A DNA stretch of 64,000 bases from positions 434,001 to 498,000 of the forward strand of contig NZ_CP109150.1 of assembly GCF_035920365.1 (NCBI RefSeq), read 5' to 3'. The position numbers and the translations under genes were made by a program. Below are positions 24,915 through 34,536 of the stretch, piece after piece. This DNA comes from Micromonospora sp. NBC_01740 (GTDB taxonomy: Bacteria; Actinomycetota; Actinomycetes; Mycobacteriales; Micromonosporaceae). The notes under the pieces were generated by a model, which worked only from the letters and a program-made list of their open reading frames with translations, was not told where the DNA came from and searched no databases. Numbering within the stretch: the stretch's first letter is position 1; every line of letters starts with the position of its first letter.

Positions 24915-24970
24915 CCGCGCCGTCCGCCCCCTCCGCCGTCCCCTCCGCACGGCGCCGTCGTCCGCCGCAG

Positions 24971-25033
24971 CGTTGATCATGAAGTTGTTGCCAGCGGAAA
25001 GCGCTTACAGCGGCAATAACTTCATGATCAACG
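24971..25033. repeat. Long palindromic repeat, 22-bp arms, GATC-type
   Basis: Arms 24971-24992 and 25012-25033 are reverse complements with one G-T wobble; the loop is 19 bases. Each arm begins CGTTGATCATGAAGTT or its complement. It sits between convergent genes, where it may also act as a terminator. Comparable palindromes lie at 53935-53982 and, inside a gene, at 58141-58201. AT-rich arms stand out from the GC-rich surroundings. Confidence 0.85.
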
Positions 25034-25076
25034 AGGTCAGGGGGTGGAGTGGGGGGGTGGGTGGGGTCGGGGTGGG

Positions 25077-25544
25077 TTAGCGGCGGACTACTCGGCGGGG
25101 CTTGGTGGCCCTCAGTTCGGCGTAGCGCTTGAGGGACTGCGAGCGGTGGTCCAGGCCCAGCGCCGTGAGGAGCAGGTAGCCGAGCAGCACACCCACGCCG
25201 GCTGCCGCGAGGTAGAGCCAGATCTGGGCGAAGAAGGTGCCCGCACCCCCGCCGAACGGGTCGTTGCCGACCAGCAGCGGCCCGACCAGCACCGTCAGCA
25301 GCAGCGCGATGCCGACCGCGGCGGCCAGGTCCGCGCTCCAGGCCGAGACGGGGCGACGCCTGCCCCACACGAAGGCGACCGCCGCCAGGACCAGCCCGAT
25401 CACCACGAACATCCCCAGCGACACCCGGTCGGCGGCGGCCGTGTCGTCGCCGTCGAAACCGAACCGGGTGACCAGCCGGGCGACCACGTTGACCGCGAAC
25501 AGCGCGACCGCGAGAACCCCGATCGCGCGCCACCGCTCACTCAT
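25077..25544 (-). CDS. Four-helix integral membrane protein, unknown function
   Basis: A 155-residue protein with four predicted membrane helices (about 7-24, 43-60, 72-92, 106-130) and a strongly basic C-terminus (RATKPRRVVRR). ATG 25544 follows GGGAGGCGTGCG, a good ribosome-binding site. It lies upstream of a palindromic repeat and downstream of another small membrane-protein gene, both leftward. No enzymatic motif is visible. The basic tail is probably cytoplasmic by the positive-inside rule. I do not recognise the family. Confidence 0.7.
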   Translation of the reverse strand: MSERWRAIGVLAVALFAVNVVARLVTRFGFDGDDTAAADRVSLGMFVVIGLVLAAVAFVWGRRRPVSAWSADLAAAVGIALLLTVLVGPLLVGNDPFGGGAGTFFAQIWLYLAAAGVGVLLGYLLLTALGLDHRSQSLKRYAELRATKPRRVVRR

Positions 25545-25622
25545 CGCACGCCTCCCGCCGTACCGCCCGCCGAAGCGGCGGGCCTCCTGGCAGGAATGTC
25601 TACCACCGGAACCTGTGCTCCG

Positions 25623-26081
25623 TCAGTCCCCCGACCGGACCGGTGGCGGTGCCAGGATCTGCCGGAAACCCATCACCGCGAAGGTCATCGCGCCGGCCAC
25701 GATCATCGCCAGGCCGACCCAGTTGTCGCCGGTGACGAGCAGGTCCCCCTCCGCGGTGCGGACCGCCGCCACCGACATCAGGACGAACCAGGGCGTCGCG
25801 GGCAGCACCACGGCCCACCGGCGACCGACGGCCTCGTGCGCGAACCAGCTCAGCGCGATGTTCGCGGCGATCGCGACGAGCACCGAGACGCCGATCAGGT
25901 GCCCGCCGACCCGGAGCGTGGCCAGCAGCAGCTCCAGCACCGCGGTGAGCGTCCCGGCGAGGACGGCGACCAGTCCGCCGGCGATCCGCAGGGCGAGGTC
26001 GAGCAGCCGCCGGGACGGCCCGGACGGCGGCGGGACGGTCTCCTGCGGGGCGGTCGACATCGACGCGACGGGCAGGGTCAC
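25623..26081 (-). CDS. Small membrane protein translationally coupled to mshB
   Basis: A 152-residue protein with a Pro-rich N-terminal tail and about four hydrophobic stretches ([60 protein letters not shown]). Its GTG start (26081) overlaps the mshB stop as GTGA, so it is made from the same mRNA. Family members of this kind occur beside mshB in related actinomycetes, but I know no function. Being coupled to a mycothiol gene does not by itself show a role in mycothiol metabolism. Confidence 0.72.
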   Translation of the reverse strand: MTLPVASMSTAPQETVPPPSGPSRRLLDLALRIAGGLVAVLAGTLTAVLELLLATLRVGGHLIGVSVLVAIAANIALSWFAHEAVGRRWAVVLPATPWFVLMSVAAVRTAEGDLLVTGDNWVGLAMIVAGAMTFAVMGFRQILAPPPVRSGD

Positions 26082-26995
26082 CGGTTACCGGCCGCCGAGA
26101 CCGGGGACCGGTCCGGAGCGTCGGCGACGTCCAGCCCGGCGAAGAGGTCGTCCTCCCAGCCGTACGGGCCGCTGCCGGGTCCCCTCCCGCCCACCGCGAG
26201 GGTGTAGTACTCCACGCCCATGAACTCGCTGCCGAAGTTGCCGGCGATCGAGTAGAGCCAGGAGGCGTCGGGGATCTGGGTGGCGTGCGCGCGCATCGCC
26301 GCCTCCTTGGCGGCGTGCTGGTCCGTGGCGTCGATCCGGGCGGCGATCTGCGCGTCGGGGGTGCCGAAGGGCAGCTCCGAGATGTCCTGGATGCCGGCGA
26401 ACGGGTTGTCCGCCGACTCGGCGAAGTGGGTCAGGCCGGCCTCCAGCACGCTGAGCGGCATCGCCGTCCAGTAGACCTTCGCCGGGGCGAAGCCCTCCGC
26501 GTCGGCCAGCTCGTACGCGCGCATCGCCACCCGGTGCGCCTGGATGTGGTCCGGGTGCCCGTAGAAGCCGTTGTCGTCGTACGTGACCATGACCTGCGGG
26601 CGTACCTCCCGCATGATCTCCACCAGGTGCCCGGCGGCCTCGTCGAGGTCGGCCTGCCAGAAGGCGCGGGGGTGCTCGTTGGTGGCGAGGCCCATCATGC
26701 CGGAGTCGCGGTAACGGCCGGCGCCGCCGAGGAAGCGGTGGTCGGTGACGCCGAGCGCGGCGCAGGCGGCGGTCAACTCGGCGATCCGCCAACCGCCGAG
26801 CTGGTCGGCCTCGGCCGCGGCGAGCTGGGCGAGCGCCGGCACGTGGATCTCGCCCTCCTCGCCGAGGGTGCAGGTCACCAGGGTGACGTGAGCGCCGGCG
26901 GCGGCGTAGTGCGCCATCGTCGAGCCGGTGCCGATGGACTCGTCGTCGGGGTGCGCGTGGACCAGCAGGAGGCGGCGGTCAGGCAGCGTCGTCAC
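26078..26995 (-). CDS. mshB: N-acetyl-glucosaminyl-inositol deacetylase of mycothiol synthesis
   Basis: A 305-residue zinc-dependent PIG-L/LmbE-family deacetylase that makes GlcN-Ins, the second step to mycothiol, the main low-molecular thiol of actinomycetes. The metal motif AHPDDES is at 14-20 and the third ligand lies in [24 protein letters not shown] and [13 protein letters not shown] are typical of MshB. I prefer GTG 26995, which has TAGAGT (27003-27008) seven bases upstream and no ribosome-binding site; GTG 27004 is an alternative. It is divergent from the S9 peptidase gene and coupled to a membrane-protein gene. Confidence 0.93.
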   Translation of the reverse strand: MTTLPDRRLLLVHAHPDDESIGTGSTMAHYAAAGAHVTLVTCTLGEEGEIHVPALAQLAAAEADQLGGWRIAELTAACAALGVTDHRFLGGAGRYRDSGMMGLATNEHPRAFWQADLDEAAGHLVEIMREVRPQVMVTYDDNGFYGHPDHIQAHRVAMRAYELADAEGFAPAKVYWTAMPLSVLEAGLTHFAESADNPFAGIQDISELPFGTPDAQIAARIDATDQHAAKEAAMRAHATQIPDASWLYSIAGNFGSEFMGVEYYTLAVGGRGPGSGPYGWEDDLFAGLDVADAPDRSPVSAAGNR

Positions 26996-27091
26996 GCCGG
27001 TCACTCTATCCGGCGGTTCTCCTCCGCCGACCCCGACGCGTCCGCGCAGGTCGGCCACATCACCCCCGGTCCCCGCTCTACGATCTGGACT
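26996..27091. promoter_or_regulatory. Compact divergent promoter, both sides leaderless
   Basis: Within 96 bases, TAGAGT (27003-27008, minus strand) lies seven bases before the mshB GTG and TACGAT (27079-27084, plus strand) lies seven bases before the S9 peptidase GTG. Neither gene has a ribosome-binding site, so both are probably translated from leaderless mRNA. Confidence 0.6.
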
Positions 27092-29233
27092 GTGGACTTT
27101 CCGGAGCTGGCCGCCCGCACCCGCCGGTTCAGCCGCGGAGCGCCGCGGGCGGTCACCGTGGCCGACGACGGCTCCCGGGTGGTCTTCCTGCGCTCGGCCG
27201 GCCCGGAGGACCCGGCCGACGCGCTCTGGCAGCTCGACGTGGCGACCGGCGAGGAGCGGCTCGTCGCCGACCCGGCGGCGCTGCTCGGGGCCGACGCCGA
27301 CGCCGACGCGCTGAGCCCGGGCGAGCGCGCGCTGCGCGAGCGGCTGCGGCTGAGCGCCTCCGGCATCGGCTCCTACACGCTCGACGGCGCCGGCCGGGTG
27401 GCGGTCTTCGCGCTGGCCGGGCGGCTGTTCCGGGCCGACCTGGTGCACGGCGACGTGGTCGAGGTGGCCACCGTCGGCCCGGTGCTCGACCCCCGGCCCG
27501 ATCCCACAGGGCAGCGCCTGGCGTACGTCACCGACGCCGCCGAGGGGGTCCGGCGGGGGCAGCTGCGGGTGGTCGAGCACGACGGCACGGACACCCTGCT
27601 GGCCGGCGAGGACTCCGGGGTGACCTGGGGGCTGGCCGAGCACATCGCGGCCGAGGAGTTCGACCGCTATCGCGGCTACTGGTGGGCGCCGGACGGTCGT
27701 GCGGTGCTGGCCGCCCGGGTGGACGAGTCCCGCGTGGAGCGCTGGCACCTGCACGACCCGGCCGACCCGGCGAGCCCGCCGACCACCGTCGCGTACCCCC
27801 GGGCGGGCACCGCGAACGCCGAGGTCAGCCTGCACCTGCTGGATCTCGACGACGGCTGGGTCGACGTGCACTGGGACCGGGAGACCTACCCGTACCTGAC
27901 GGCCGTGCACTGGGCCGACGGGGGCCCGCTGATCACCGTGCTGCGCCGGTCCCAGCAGCACGGCCTGGTGCTCGCCGTGGACCCGCGCACCGGCGAGACC
28001 CAGGTGCACGCCGAGCTGGCCGATCCGCGCTGGGTGGAGCCGATCCCGGGCACCCCGGCGCACCTGCCGGACGGCCGGGTGCTCGTCGGCGGCGAGCTCG
28101 CCCACGACGGGTACGACGCCCGCTGCCTCTTCGCCGACGGCACCCTGCTCACCCCGCCCTCGCTCTACGTGCGGCGGGTGGTGGGGCGGCTGCCCGGCGG
28201 CAGCGGCCCGGCCGACCTGCTGGTGGAGGCGAGCGACGGCGAGCCGAGCGAACGGCACCTGTTCCGGGTGCGCACCACCATCGGCGGCGGCGTGGACGCC
28301 CGCCGGATCACCACCGACCCGGGCTGGCACACCGCCGCCGTGGGCGGGGACGTGCTGGTGGTGGGCACCGCCTCGCTCGACCACGCGGGCGTCCGCTGGA
28401 CGGTGCGCCGGGGCGAGCAGGAGGTGGCCGTGCTGCGCTCGCTCGCCGCCACCCCGCCGTACGCGCCGCTGCCGCTGCTGGAGCGGGTCACCGACCGGCG
28501 GCTGCCGACGGCCGTGCTCTACCCGGACAACTACGTCACCGGCCGGCGGCTGCCGGTGCTGCTGGACGTCTACGGCGGGCCGGGGCACCAGGAGGTGCTC
28601 GCGGCCCGCGCGGCGTGGCTGGAGCGGCAGTGGTGGGCCGACGCCGGCTTCGCGGTCGTCACCATCGACAACCGGGGTACGCCGGGGGTGGCCCCCTCCT
28701 TCGAGAAGGCGATCCACCGCCGGGTGGCCGACGTCGTCCTGCTCGACCAGGTGGACGCGCTCACCGCGTTGGCCGGCAAGCACCCCGACCTGGACCTGGA
28801 GCGGGTGGCGGTGCGGGGCTGGTCGTTCGGCGGCTGGCTGGCCGGGCTGGCGGTGCTGCGGCACCCGGAGCTGTTCCGGTGCGGCATCGTCGGAGCGCCG
28901 GTCACCGACTGGGCGCTGTACGACACGGCCTACACGGAGCGCTACCTGGGCCTGCCGGACGACGGCACGGACATCTACGCGCACCACTCGCTGGTGGAAC
29001 TGGCCGGCGAGCCCGTGCCGGCCGGGGAGGCGGCCCGGCCGCTGCTGCTGGTGCACGGCCTGGTCGACGACAACGTGGTGGCCGCGCACACGCTGCGGCT
29101 GTCGGCGGCGCTGCTGGCGACCGGCCGGCCGCACTCCGTGCTCCCGCTGACCGGGGCCACCCACATGGCCGCCGGCGGCATCGCCGAGCGCCTGCTCAGG
29201 CTGGAACTCGACTTCGTCCGCCGGCACCTCTAG
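27092..29233 (+). CDS. S9-family serine peptidase (dipeptidyl peptidase IV-like)
   Basis: A 713-residue peptidase: an N-terminal beta-propeller (to about 450) followed by an alpha/beta-hydrolase domain. The catalytic Ser is in GWSFGGW, the Asp in HGLVDDNV and the His in GATHMAAGG. The family trims dipeptides or small peptides with limited access through the propeller. The DPPIV-like Glu pair region is suggested by [21 protein letters not shown]. No signal peptide is present, so it should be cytoplasmic. GTG 27092 has TACGAT seven bases upstream, giving a leaderless mRNA. It is followed by a strong hairpin before the convergent opp operon. Confidence 0.9.
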   Translation: MDFPELAARTRRFSRGAPRAVTVADDGSRVVFLRSAGPEDPADALWQLDVATGEERLVADPAALLGADADADALSPGERALRERLRLSASGIGSYTLDGAGRVAVFALAGRLFRADLVHGDVVEVATVGPVLDPRPDPTGQRLAYVTDAAEGVRRGQLRVVEHDGTDTLLAGEDSGVTWGLAEHIAAEEFDRYRGYWWAPDGRAVLAARVDESRVERWHLHDPADPASPPTTVAYPRAGTANAEVSLHLLDLDDGWVDVHWDRETYPYLTAVHWADGGPLITVLRRSQQHGLVLAVDPRTGETQVHAELADPRWVEPIPGTPAHLPDGRVLVGGELAHDGYDARCLFADGTLLTPPSLYVRRVVGRLPGGSGPADLLVEASDGEPSERHLFRVRTTIGGGVDARRITTDPGWHTAAVGGDVLVVGTASLDHAGVRWTVRRGEQEVAVLRSLAATPPYAPLPLLERVTDRRLPTAVLYPDNYVTGRRLPVLLDVYGGPGHQEVLAARAAWLERQWWADAGFAVVTIDNRGTPGVAPSFEKAIHRRVADVVLLDQVDALTALAGKHPDLDLERVAVRGWSFGGWLAGLAVLRHPELFRCGIVGAPVTDWALYDTAYTERYLGLPDDGTDIYAHHSLVELAGEPVPAGEAARPLLLVHGLVDDNVVAAHTLRLSAALLATGRPHSVLPLTGATHMAAGGIAERLLRLELDFVRRHL

Positions 29234-29390
29234 CCGCTCCGACGTGGCCGTCGCCACCGCGGGCCGGCGGAGAACTTCCTGGAGTTGGCGCAGGCGTGGA
29301 CGGCCAACTCGGGCCGGGAGCGTACCCGCGTGGGCTCCCGCTGGGCGGTGGCGCCGCGGGGCAGGTCGCGGGTGGGACGTGCGGACACGG

Positions 29391-29426
29391 CGACCCCCGG
29401 CCGACGACGTTGTCGACCGGGGGTCG
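29391..29426. terminator. Large hairpin between the S9 peptidase gene and the opp operon
   Basis: CGACCCCCGG (29391-29400) pairs with CCGGGGGTCG (29417-29426); the loop can itself pair CGAC with GTCG, and flanking CGGAC/GTCCG extends the stem. It lies between convergent genes and can terminate both. Confidence 0.8.
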
Positions 29427-29472
29427 GTCCGTGCGGTGTCACCGCTGGGGTGTCACCGCCTCACGGGCGTTG

Positions 29473-31218
29473 TCACTGCTTGACGTACGCGTCCACGAAG
29501 CTCGGCCAGCCGAAGATGCTGCCGATGAAGACGCCGCCGGCCTTCTCGCCGTGCGCGACGGAGACCACCTCGACGTAGAGCGGCACCGCCGGCGCCGTCT
29601 CCTTCATGAGCCGCTCGTCGATCTTGCTCCACTCGTCGGCCTGCTTGGCCGGGTCGAGCGCGAGGATCCGGTCGAACTCCGTGTTGAGCGCCTCGTTGTT
29701 GAGCTGCGAGGTGTTGCTGTTGCCCTCGGCCTTGATGCCACGGCCGTCGAAGAGCACCGGCAGGATCGACGCGCCGCTGGGCCAGTCGGCCGCCCACGAG
29801 TCGACCCAGATGTCGTACGGGTTGTCCTTCTTCTTCACCGTGTCGAGGTAGCCGTCCTCGGGGATCGTCTTGATCGTGACGGTGAAGCCGGCCTTCTCCA
29901 GCGCGTTCTTGATCTGGGTGGCCCGCTCCTGGGAGCTGGTCACGTCGGAGGTGAGCAGCACCAGGTTCTGCGTCTTGCCGGCGAGCAGCTCCTTGGCCTT
30001 CTCCGGGTTGCCGCCGTCGCCGGCCGGGTACGCGTCGAACTGCTTGTAGCCGAGCGTGGTGGGCGGCAGCAGCGTGGTCATCGGCACGGCGCCGTAGGGA
30101 CCGCCGAGGTTCTTGGTGATGCTGGTGCGGTCGATCGCGTGGTTGATCGCCTGCCGCACCGACAGGTCGGTGACCCGGGCGGTGTTGATGCTCAGGCGGT
30201 ACGCGTTCGGCGTGGCCGCGACGATCATCCGCTCCTTGAGCTTGGGGTCGCCGGTGACCTTGGCGAGCAGCTCCGACGGGACACCGCCGGTGGCGACCGC
30301 CGCGGCGTCGTTGCCGGTGCCGGCGAGCACCCGGTTGGTCTGGGCGGCCTGGTCCGCGCCCAGCGACCAGACGAACTTGTCCGGGTACTGGTGGCGCACG
30401 GCGTCGGTGGCCGCGTCCCAGTGCTCGTTGCGCTCGAGCACGATCTCGACGCCCGGGGTGTGCTTGGTGAACTTGTACGGGCCCGAGGAGAACGGCTGGT
30501 TGTCCAGGTTGACGCCGGTGTCCTTGTCGGCCGGCAGCGGCGCGGTGGCCGGCAGCGAAACGGCGAACGGCAGGTCACAGCGGGGCTTGTTGAACTCGAA
30601 GCGCAGGGTCTTCTCGTCGGGCGTGGTCAGCCCCGGCGGCAGCGAGGTCTTGTTGGCCTTGAAGTCCCACTTGGTGTCGTACTGCGGGCTGTCGACCAGC
30701 CACTCCTGGAGGTAGGTCGGGCCGCCGGTGAGGTCCGGGTCGAAGGACCGGGCGATGCCGTACGCGATCTCCTTGCTGGTGATCGGCCGGCCGTCCTCGA
30801 ACTTCACCCCCTGCTTGACCTTGAACTCCCAGACCTTGCAGTCGTTGTTGACGTTGGTGCCGGGGGTCTCGGCCAGGTCGCCGACCAGGGTGACGTTGCC
30901 CTTGCCGTCGTCCTTGAAGGTGGTGAGGAAGCGGGCGTAGAGCTGGCTTCCCATCAGGCCGGCGAACGAGTAGATCCGCTGGGGGTCCATGTGGGAGATC
31001 TTGTTCTCCCGCAGGATGTAGAACGTGCCGCCCTTGGCCGCGCCGGGCACCTCCGGCGCCGGGCCGAGAGAGTCCTTGGGGTCGGTCGCGATGGCACCGG
31101 TGCGCGGCTTGGTGGTGTCCACCCCGCCGGTGTCGTCACCGGTGTTCTCGCTGCACGCACCGAGGGAAACCATCAGTGCGATCGCACCGCCCAGGGCGGT
31201 GACGCGTCTTGCTCGCAT
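29473..31218 (-). CDS. Oligopeptide ABC transporter substrate-binding lipoprotein
   Basis: A 581-residue family 5 (OppA/DppA-like) receptor that binds peptides outside the cell for import. The N-terminus is a lipoprotein signal, with basic residues, a hydrophobic core and lipobox LGAC, Cys22 being the lipidation site. The SBP_bac_5 landmarks KQGVKFEDGRPITSKEIAYGI and FSSGPYKFTKHTPG are present. ATG 31218 follows GGAGGA at good spacing; the GTG two codons earlier is too close to that site. It is the last gene of the opp operon, 109 bases after oppB, a gap that could hold its own promoter or an RNA processing site. Confidence 0.93.
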   Translation of the reverse strand: MRARRVTALGGAIALMVSLGACSENTGDDTGGVDTTKPRTGAIATDPKDSLGPAPEVPGAAKGGTFYILRENKISHMDPQRIYSFAGLMGSQLYARFLTTFKDDGKGNVTLVGDLAETPGTNVNNDCKVWEFKVKQGVKFEDGRPITSKEIAYGIARSFDPDLTGGPTYLQEWLVDSPQYDTKWDFKANKTSLPPGLTTPDEKTLRFEFNKPRCDLPFAVSLPATAPLPADKDTGVNLDNQPFSSGPYKFTKHTPGVEIVLERNEHWDAATDAVRHQYPDKFVWSLGADQAAQTNRVLAGTGNDAAAVATGGVPSELLAKVTGDPKLKERMIVAATPNAYRLSINTARVTDLSVRQAINHAIDRTSITKNLGGPYGAVPMTTLLPPTTLGYKQFDAYPAGDGGNPEKAKELLAGKTQNLVLLTSDVTSSQERATQIKNALEKAGFTVTIKTIPEDGYLDTVKKKDNPYDIWVDSWAADWPSGASILPVLFDGRGIKAEGNSNTSQLNNEALNTEFDRILALDPAKQADEWSKIDERLMKETAPAVPLYVEVVSVAHGEKAGGVFIGSIFGWPSFVDAYVKQ

Positions 31219-31327
31219 ACTCACTCCTCCGGATCGCCGATGAAGGAAAGCTTCGCCTAGCCTTCAATGACGGTAAATTTCGAGCAGATAACGGGGCTAC
31301 AACGATCGGCACCCGGCACGCCTCGGG

Positions 31328-32314
31328 TCAGCCGAGGCGCACCCGGGGGTCGATGAACGCATAGAGCAGGTCGACGAGCATGTTGGCGACGACCACGAAC
31401 AGCGCGGCGATCAGCACCGTCCCCATGATGGTCGGCAGGTCCCCCTGGCTGACCGCCTCCACCGCCGTACGCCCCAGCCCCTGGATGCCGAAGGTGGTCT
31501 CGGTGATCACCGTGCCGCCGAGCGCCGTGCCCACGTCGAGACCGGCGATGGTGACGATCGGCGTGATCGCCGCCCGCAGCGCGTGTTTGCCGTACACCTG
31601 CCGCTTCGGCATGCCCTTGGCCCGGGCGGTACGCACGTAGTCCTCGGAGAGCGTCTCCAGCATCTGGGCCCGGGACAGCCGGGCGTAGATCGCGGAGAAG
31701 AGCAGCGCCAGGGTGACCCAGGCCAGCACCAGTCCCCGCGCCCACTCCACGGGATTCTCGAACAGCGACGTGTACCGCGGCGTGGGCAGGATCCGCAGGG
31801 TGTAGACGAAGATCAGCAACAGGACCGCGCCGACGAAGTAGAGCTGGAGCGAGGCGAAGGTCAGGGTGAGGCCGATCGAGATCCGGTCCAGCAGCGAGCC
31901 GCGCCGCAGGGCCGAGACCATGCCGAGCCCGACCCCGATGGCGAGCCACAGCACCGCCGCGGGCAGGACGATGCTCAACGTCACCGGCAGCACCCGGGCG
32001 AAGGTGTCGGTGACCGCCTCGCTGTTGACGTACGAGTAGCCGAGGCAGGGCGCCGCGCACTCGCCGCCCTGGGCGCTGCCCAGGTCACGGCCGACGAAGA
32101 TGCCCTTCATGTAGTCGGCGTACTGCTGCACCTTCGGCTCGTTGAGCCCCAACTCCGTCCGCACCCGCTCCAGACGCTCGGCGTTGCAGTTCTTCGGGCA
32201 CATGCCGGTCACCGGGTCGGCGGGCAGCGCGAAGAACAGCAGGAAGCTGACCACACTCACCGCGAACAGCACCGAGATCGCCAGCAGCACCCGCTTCACC
32301 AGGAAGCGCACCAT
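31328..32314 (-). CDS. Oligopeptide ABC transporter permease, OppB/DppB type
   Basis: A 328-residue permease with six membrane helices. The first helix near the N-terminus (RVLLAISVLFAVSVVSFLLFFALPADP) is followed by a large outside loop containing four cysteines (CPKNC and CAAPC), which could form disulfides. The coupling loop is EDYVRTARAKGMPKRQV, the usual OppB signature. It follows oppC after 12 bases and precedes the receptor gene. Peptide size preference cannot be inferred. Confidence 0.93.
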   Translation of the reverse strand: MVRFLVKRVLLAISVLFAVSVVSFLLFFALPADPVTGMCPKNCNAERLERVRTELGLNEPKVQQYADYMKGIFVGRDLGSAQGGECAAPCLGYSYVNSEAVTDTFARVLPVTLSIVLPAAVLWLAIGVGLGMVSALRRGSLLDRISIGLTLTFASLQLYFVGAVLLLIFVYTLRILPTPRYTSLFENPVEWARGLVLAWVTLALLFSAIYARLSRAQMLETLSEDYVRTARAKGMPKRQVYGKHALRAAITPIVTIAGLDVGTALGGTVITETTFGIQGLGRTAVEAVSQGDLPTIMGTVLIAALFVVVANMLVDLLYAFIDPRVRLG

Positions 32315-32326
32315 GCGCAGTACCCC

Positions 32327-33328
32327 TTACCGTGACGACTTCGGGTCGAGCGCGTCACGCAACGCGTCGCCGAAGAGGTTGAACGCCAGCACGAGCGCGA
32401 AGATCGTGATGCCGGGGAAGAAGACGTAGGCCGGGTCGGTCTGCAGGTAGTCGATGCTCCGGTAGATCATCCGGCCGAAGCTGGGCACCGACTCGGGCAG
32501 CCCGACGCCGAGGAAGGACAGCGCCGCCTCACTGGTCACGTACGACGGCACCAGCAGCGAGAACGACACCAGGATCGGGGCCCAGATGTTCGGCAGCAGC
32601 TGCCGGAAGAGCATGTGCCCCAGCCCCGCGCCGCTGGCCTTGGCCGCCTCCACGAACTCGCGTTCGCGCAGCGACACCACCTGGCCGCGTACCAGCCGCG
32701 CGGTGCTGGTCCAGCCGAACGCGGTGAAGACCACGATCAGCGTGGTGACCGCGAACCAGGTCGGCACCTCGTCGCGCGGGCCGTAGAAGCGCAGCGAGAA
32801 CGTCGGCACCACGGCCAGCGCGAAGATCAGGAACGGCATCGCCAGCGCCACGTCGGTGATCCAGCTGATCACCGCGTCCACCACCCCGCCGAGGTAGCCG
32901 GCGAGGATCCCGAGGACCACGCCGATCGTGGTGGTGATCAGGGCCGCGCCGAGCGCGATCAGCAGCGAGGTGCGGATGCCGTAGATCATCCGCATGAAGA
33001 TGTCCCGGCCCAGGCCGGGCTCCAGACCGAACCAGTGGTCGCCGCTGATCCCGCCGACGTATCCCAGCGGCATCCCCGTGCTGTCCAGCAGCTCGCCGAA
33101 CTGCTCGTTCGGGGTCACCCCGTAGAGCCGCTGGACCAGGGGCGCGCCCACCGCCAGCAGCACGAAGAAGACCAGCACCACGCCGCTCACCAGGGCCGTA
33201 CGGTCGCTGCGCAGCCGGCTGCGGACGAGCTGACCCGGCGAGCGGCCGACCAGCGTCTTCCCCTCGCCGGCGTCGCCGCCGGATTCGATCTCGGCCAGCG
33301 CCGTGCCCTCGACCGGGGACAAGCTCAC
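32327..33328 (-). CDS. Oligopeptide ABC transporter permease, OppC/DppC type
   Basis: A 333-residue permease with a roughly 45-residue cytoplasmic N-terminus, then six membrane helices. The OppC-type coupling loop [27 protein letters not shown] is clear, and the late [19 protein letters not shown] is diagnostic. GTG 33328 overlaps the stop of the ATPase gene upstream (GTGA) and has GGAGG nearby, so expression is coupled. It pairs with the OppB-type gene to form the membrane channel. Confidence 0.93.
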   Translation of the reverse strand: MSLSPVEGTALAEIESGGDAGEGKTLVGRSPGQLVRSRLRSDRTALVSGVVLVFFVLLAVGAPLVQRLYGVTPNEQFGELLDSTGMPLGYVGGISGDHWFGLEPGLGRDIFMRMIYGIRTSLLIALGAALITTTIGVVLGILAGYLGGVVDAVISWITDVALAMPFLIFALAVVPTFSLRFYGPRDEVPTWFAVTTLIVVFTAFGWTSTARLVRGQVVSLREREFVEAAKASGAGLGHMLFRQLLPNIWAPILVSFSLLVPSYVTSEAALSFLGVGLPESVPSFGRMIYRSIDYLQTDPAYVFFPGITIFALVLAFNLFGDALRDALDPKSSR

Positions 33329-34413
33329 TTCGCCACCTCCTCGGCGGTCGTGCCGACCCCGGCCGACCCGGGGTCCACCGGCCGCGCGTCGTCGCCGGCC
33401 GGTCCCGTGGTGGCGCCGACCGGCCCCGTCTCGGGGAAGTGGCAGGCGATGGCCTGGGCGCCGCCGTCGCGCGACACCAGCGCCGGCTCCTCGGTGGCGC
33501 ACCGCTCCTGCGCCTTCCAGCACCGGGTGCGGAAGCGGCAACCCGACGGCGGGTCCAGCGGCGTCGGGACGTCCCCGGAGAGCCGGATCCGGCCCGCCGC
33601 GCCGAGCTGGGTGACGTCGGGGATGGCCGAGAGCAGGGCCCGGGTGTACGGGTGCTGCGGCCGTTCGTAGATGTCGTCCCGGTCGCCGATCTCGACGACC
33701 TTGCCGAGGTACATGACGGCGACCCGCTGGCAGAAGTGCCGCACCACGGCCAGGTCGTGGGCGATGAAGACGAACGCCAGACCGAGGTCGCGTTGCAGGT
33801 CGCGCAGCAGGTTGACCACCTGCGCCTGGATCGACACGTCCAGGGCGGAGACCGGCTCGTCGGCGACGATCAGCTTGGGTTGCAGGGCGAGCGCGCGGGC
33901 GATGCCGATGCGCTGCCGCTGGCCGCCGGAGAACTCGTGCGGGTAGCGGTTGTAGTGCTCCGGGTTCAGCCCGACCAGTTCCAGCAGCTCCTGGACCCGC
34001 TTCTTCACCCCGCCCGGCGGGGTGATCCCGTTGACCTGCAACGGCATCGCCACGATCCGGCCCACGGTGTGCCGGGGGTTCAGCGACGCGTACGGGTCCT
34101 GGAAGATGATCTGGAGGTCCTGCCGCAGCGCCCGCAGCTCGCGGCGGCCCGCGTGGGTGATGTCCCGCCCGGCGAACTCGATGCTGCCCGCCGTGGGCTC
34201 CAGCAGGCGCACCAGCATCCGACCGGTGGTCGTCTTGCCGCAGCCGGACTCGCCCACCAGGCCGAGCGTCTCGCCCGGGCGCACGTCGAAGTCCAGCCCG
34301 TCCACGGCCCGGACCAGGCCGCTACGCCGAAGCCCGTTGCGCACCGGGAAGTGCTTGGCCAGCCCGCGCACCCGCAGCAGCGGCTCCACCGGCTCCTTGA
34401 TCTCCACGTTCAT
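33325..34413 (-). CDS. Oligopeptide ABC transporter ATPase, OppF/DppF type
   Basis: A 362-residue ATPase. Walker [11 protein letters not shown]-loop [13 protein letters not shown], signature [15 protein letters not shown], Walker [13 protein letters not shown] and H-loop [11 protein letters not shown] are intact. The C-terminal oligopeptide-transporter extension with cysteines ([16 protein letters not shown]) could hold an Fe-S cluster, as suggested for related ATPases. ATG 34413 has GGAGG nine bases upstream; this site overlaps the first copy of a 60-base-period tandem repeat. It is separated from oppD by that repeat and coupled to oppC by a four-base overlap. Confidence 0.93.
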   Translation of the reverse strand: MNVEIKEPVEPLLRVRGLAKHFPVRNGLRRSGLVRAVDGLDFDVRPGETLGLVGESGCGKTTTGRMLVRLLEPTAGSIEFAGRDITHAGRRELRALRQDLQIIFQDPYASLNPRHTVGRIVAMPLQVNGITPPGGVKKRVQELLELVGLNPEHYNRYPHEFSGGQRQRIGIARALALQPKLIVADEPVSALDVSIQAQVVNLLRDLQRDLGLAFVFIAHDLAVVRHFCQRVAVMYLGKVVEIGDRDDIYERPQHPYTRALLSAIPDVTQLGAAGRIRLSGDVPTPLDPPSGCRFRTRCWKAQERCATEEPALVSRDGGAQAIACHFPETGPVGATTGPAGDDARPVDPGSAGVGTTAEEVAK

Positions 34414-34424
34414 CGGAGCCAACC

Positions 34425-34536
34425 TCCGTTCGCGACTGCGGGACTCCGCTGCGCTGCGTTCCTCGCGCTCACCGGGGCCCACCTTCCGTTCGCGACTGCG
34501 GGACTCCGCTGCGCTGCGTTCCTCGCGCTCACCGGG
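34425..34536. repeat. Exact 52-bp direct repeat, 60-bp period, between two opp ATPase genes
   Basis: Bases 34425-34476 recur identically at 34485-34536 with an eight-base spacer. The second copy includes the oppD stop codon; the first copy reaches the ribosome-binding site of oppF. Because the period is 60, both copies keep the same reading phase. It looks like a recent tandem duplication of an intergenic segment. Confidence 0.9.

Noticed and set aside
27682..31260. A rightward frame of nearly 1200 codons across the S9 peptidase gene and the oligopeptide receptor gene.
   Set aside because: Low-complexity Arg/Gly/Ala/Pro translation in the wrong phase; both covered genes have full motif sets.
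34425..34536. Two direct repeats as attachment sites of an integrated element.
   Set aside because: They are separated by only eight bases with nothing between them and no integrase or tRNA gene nearby.
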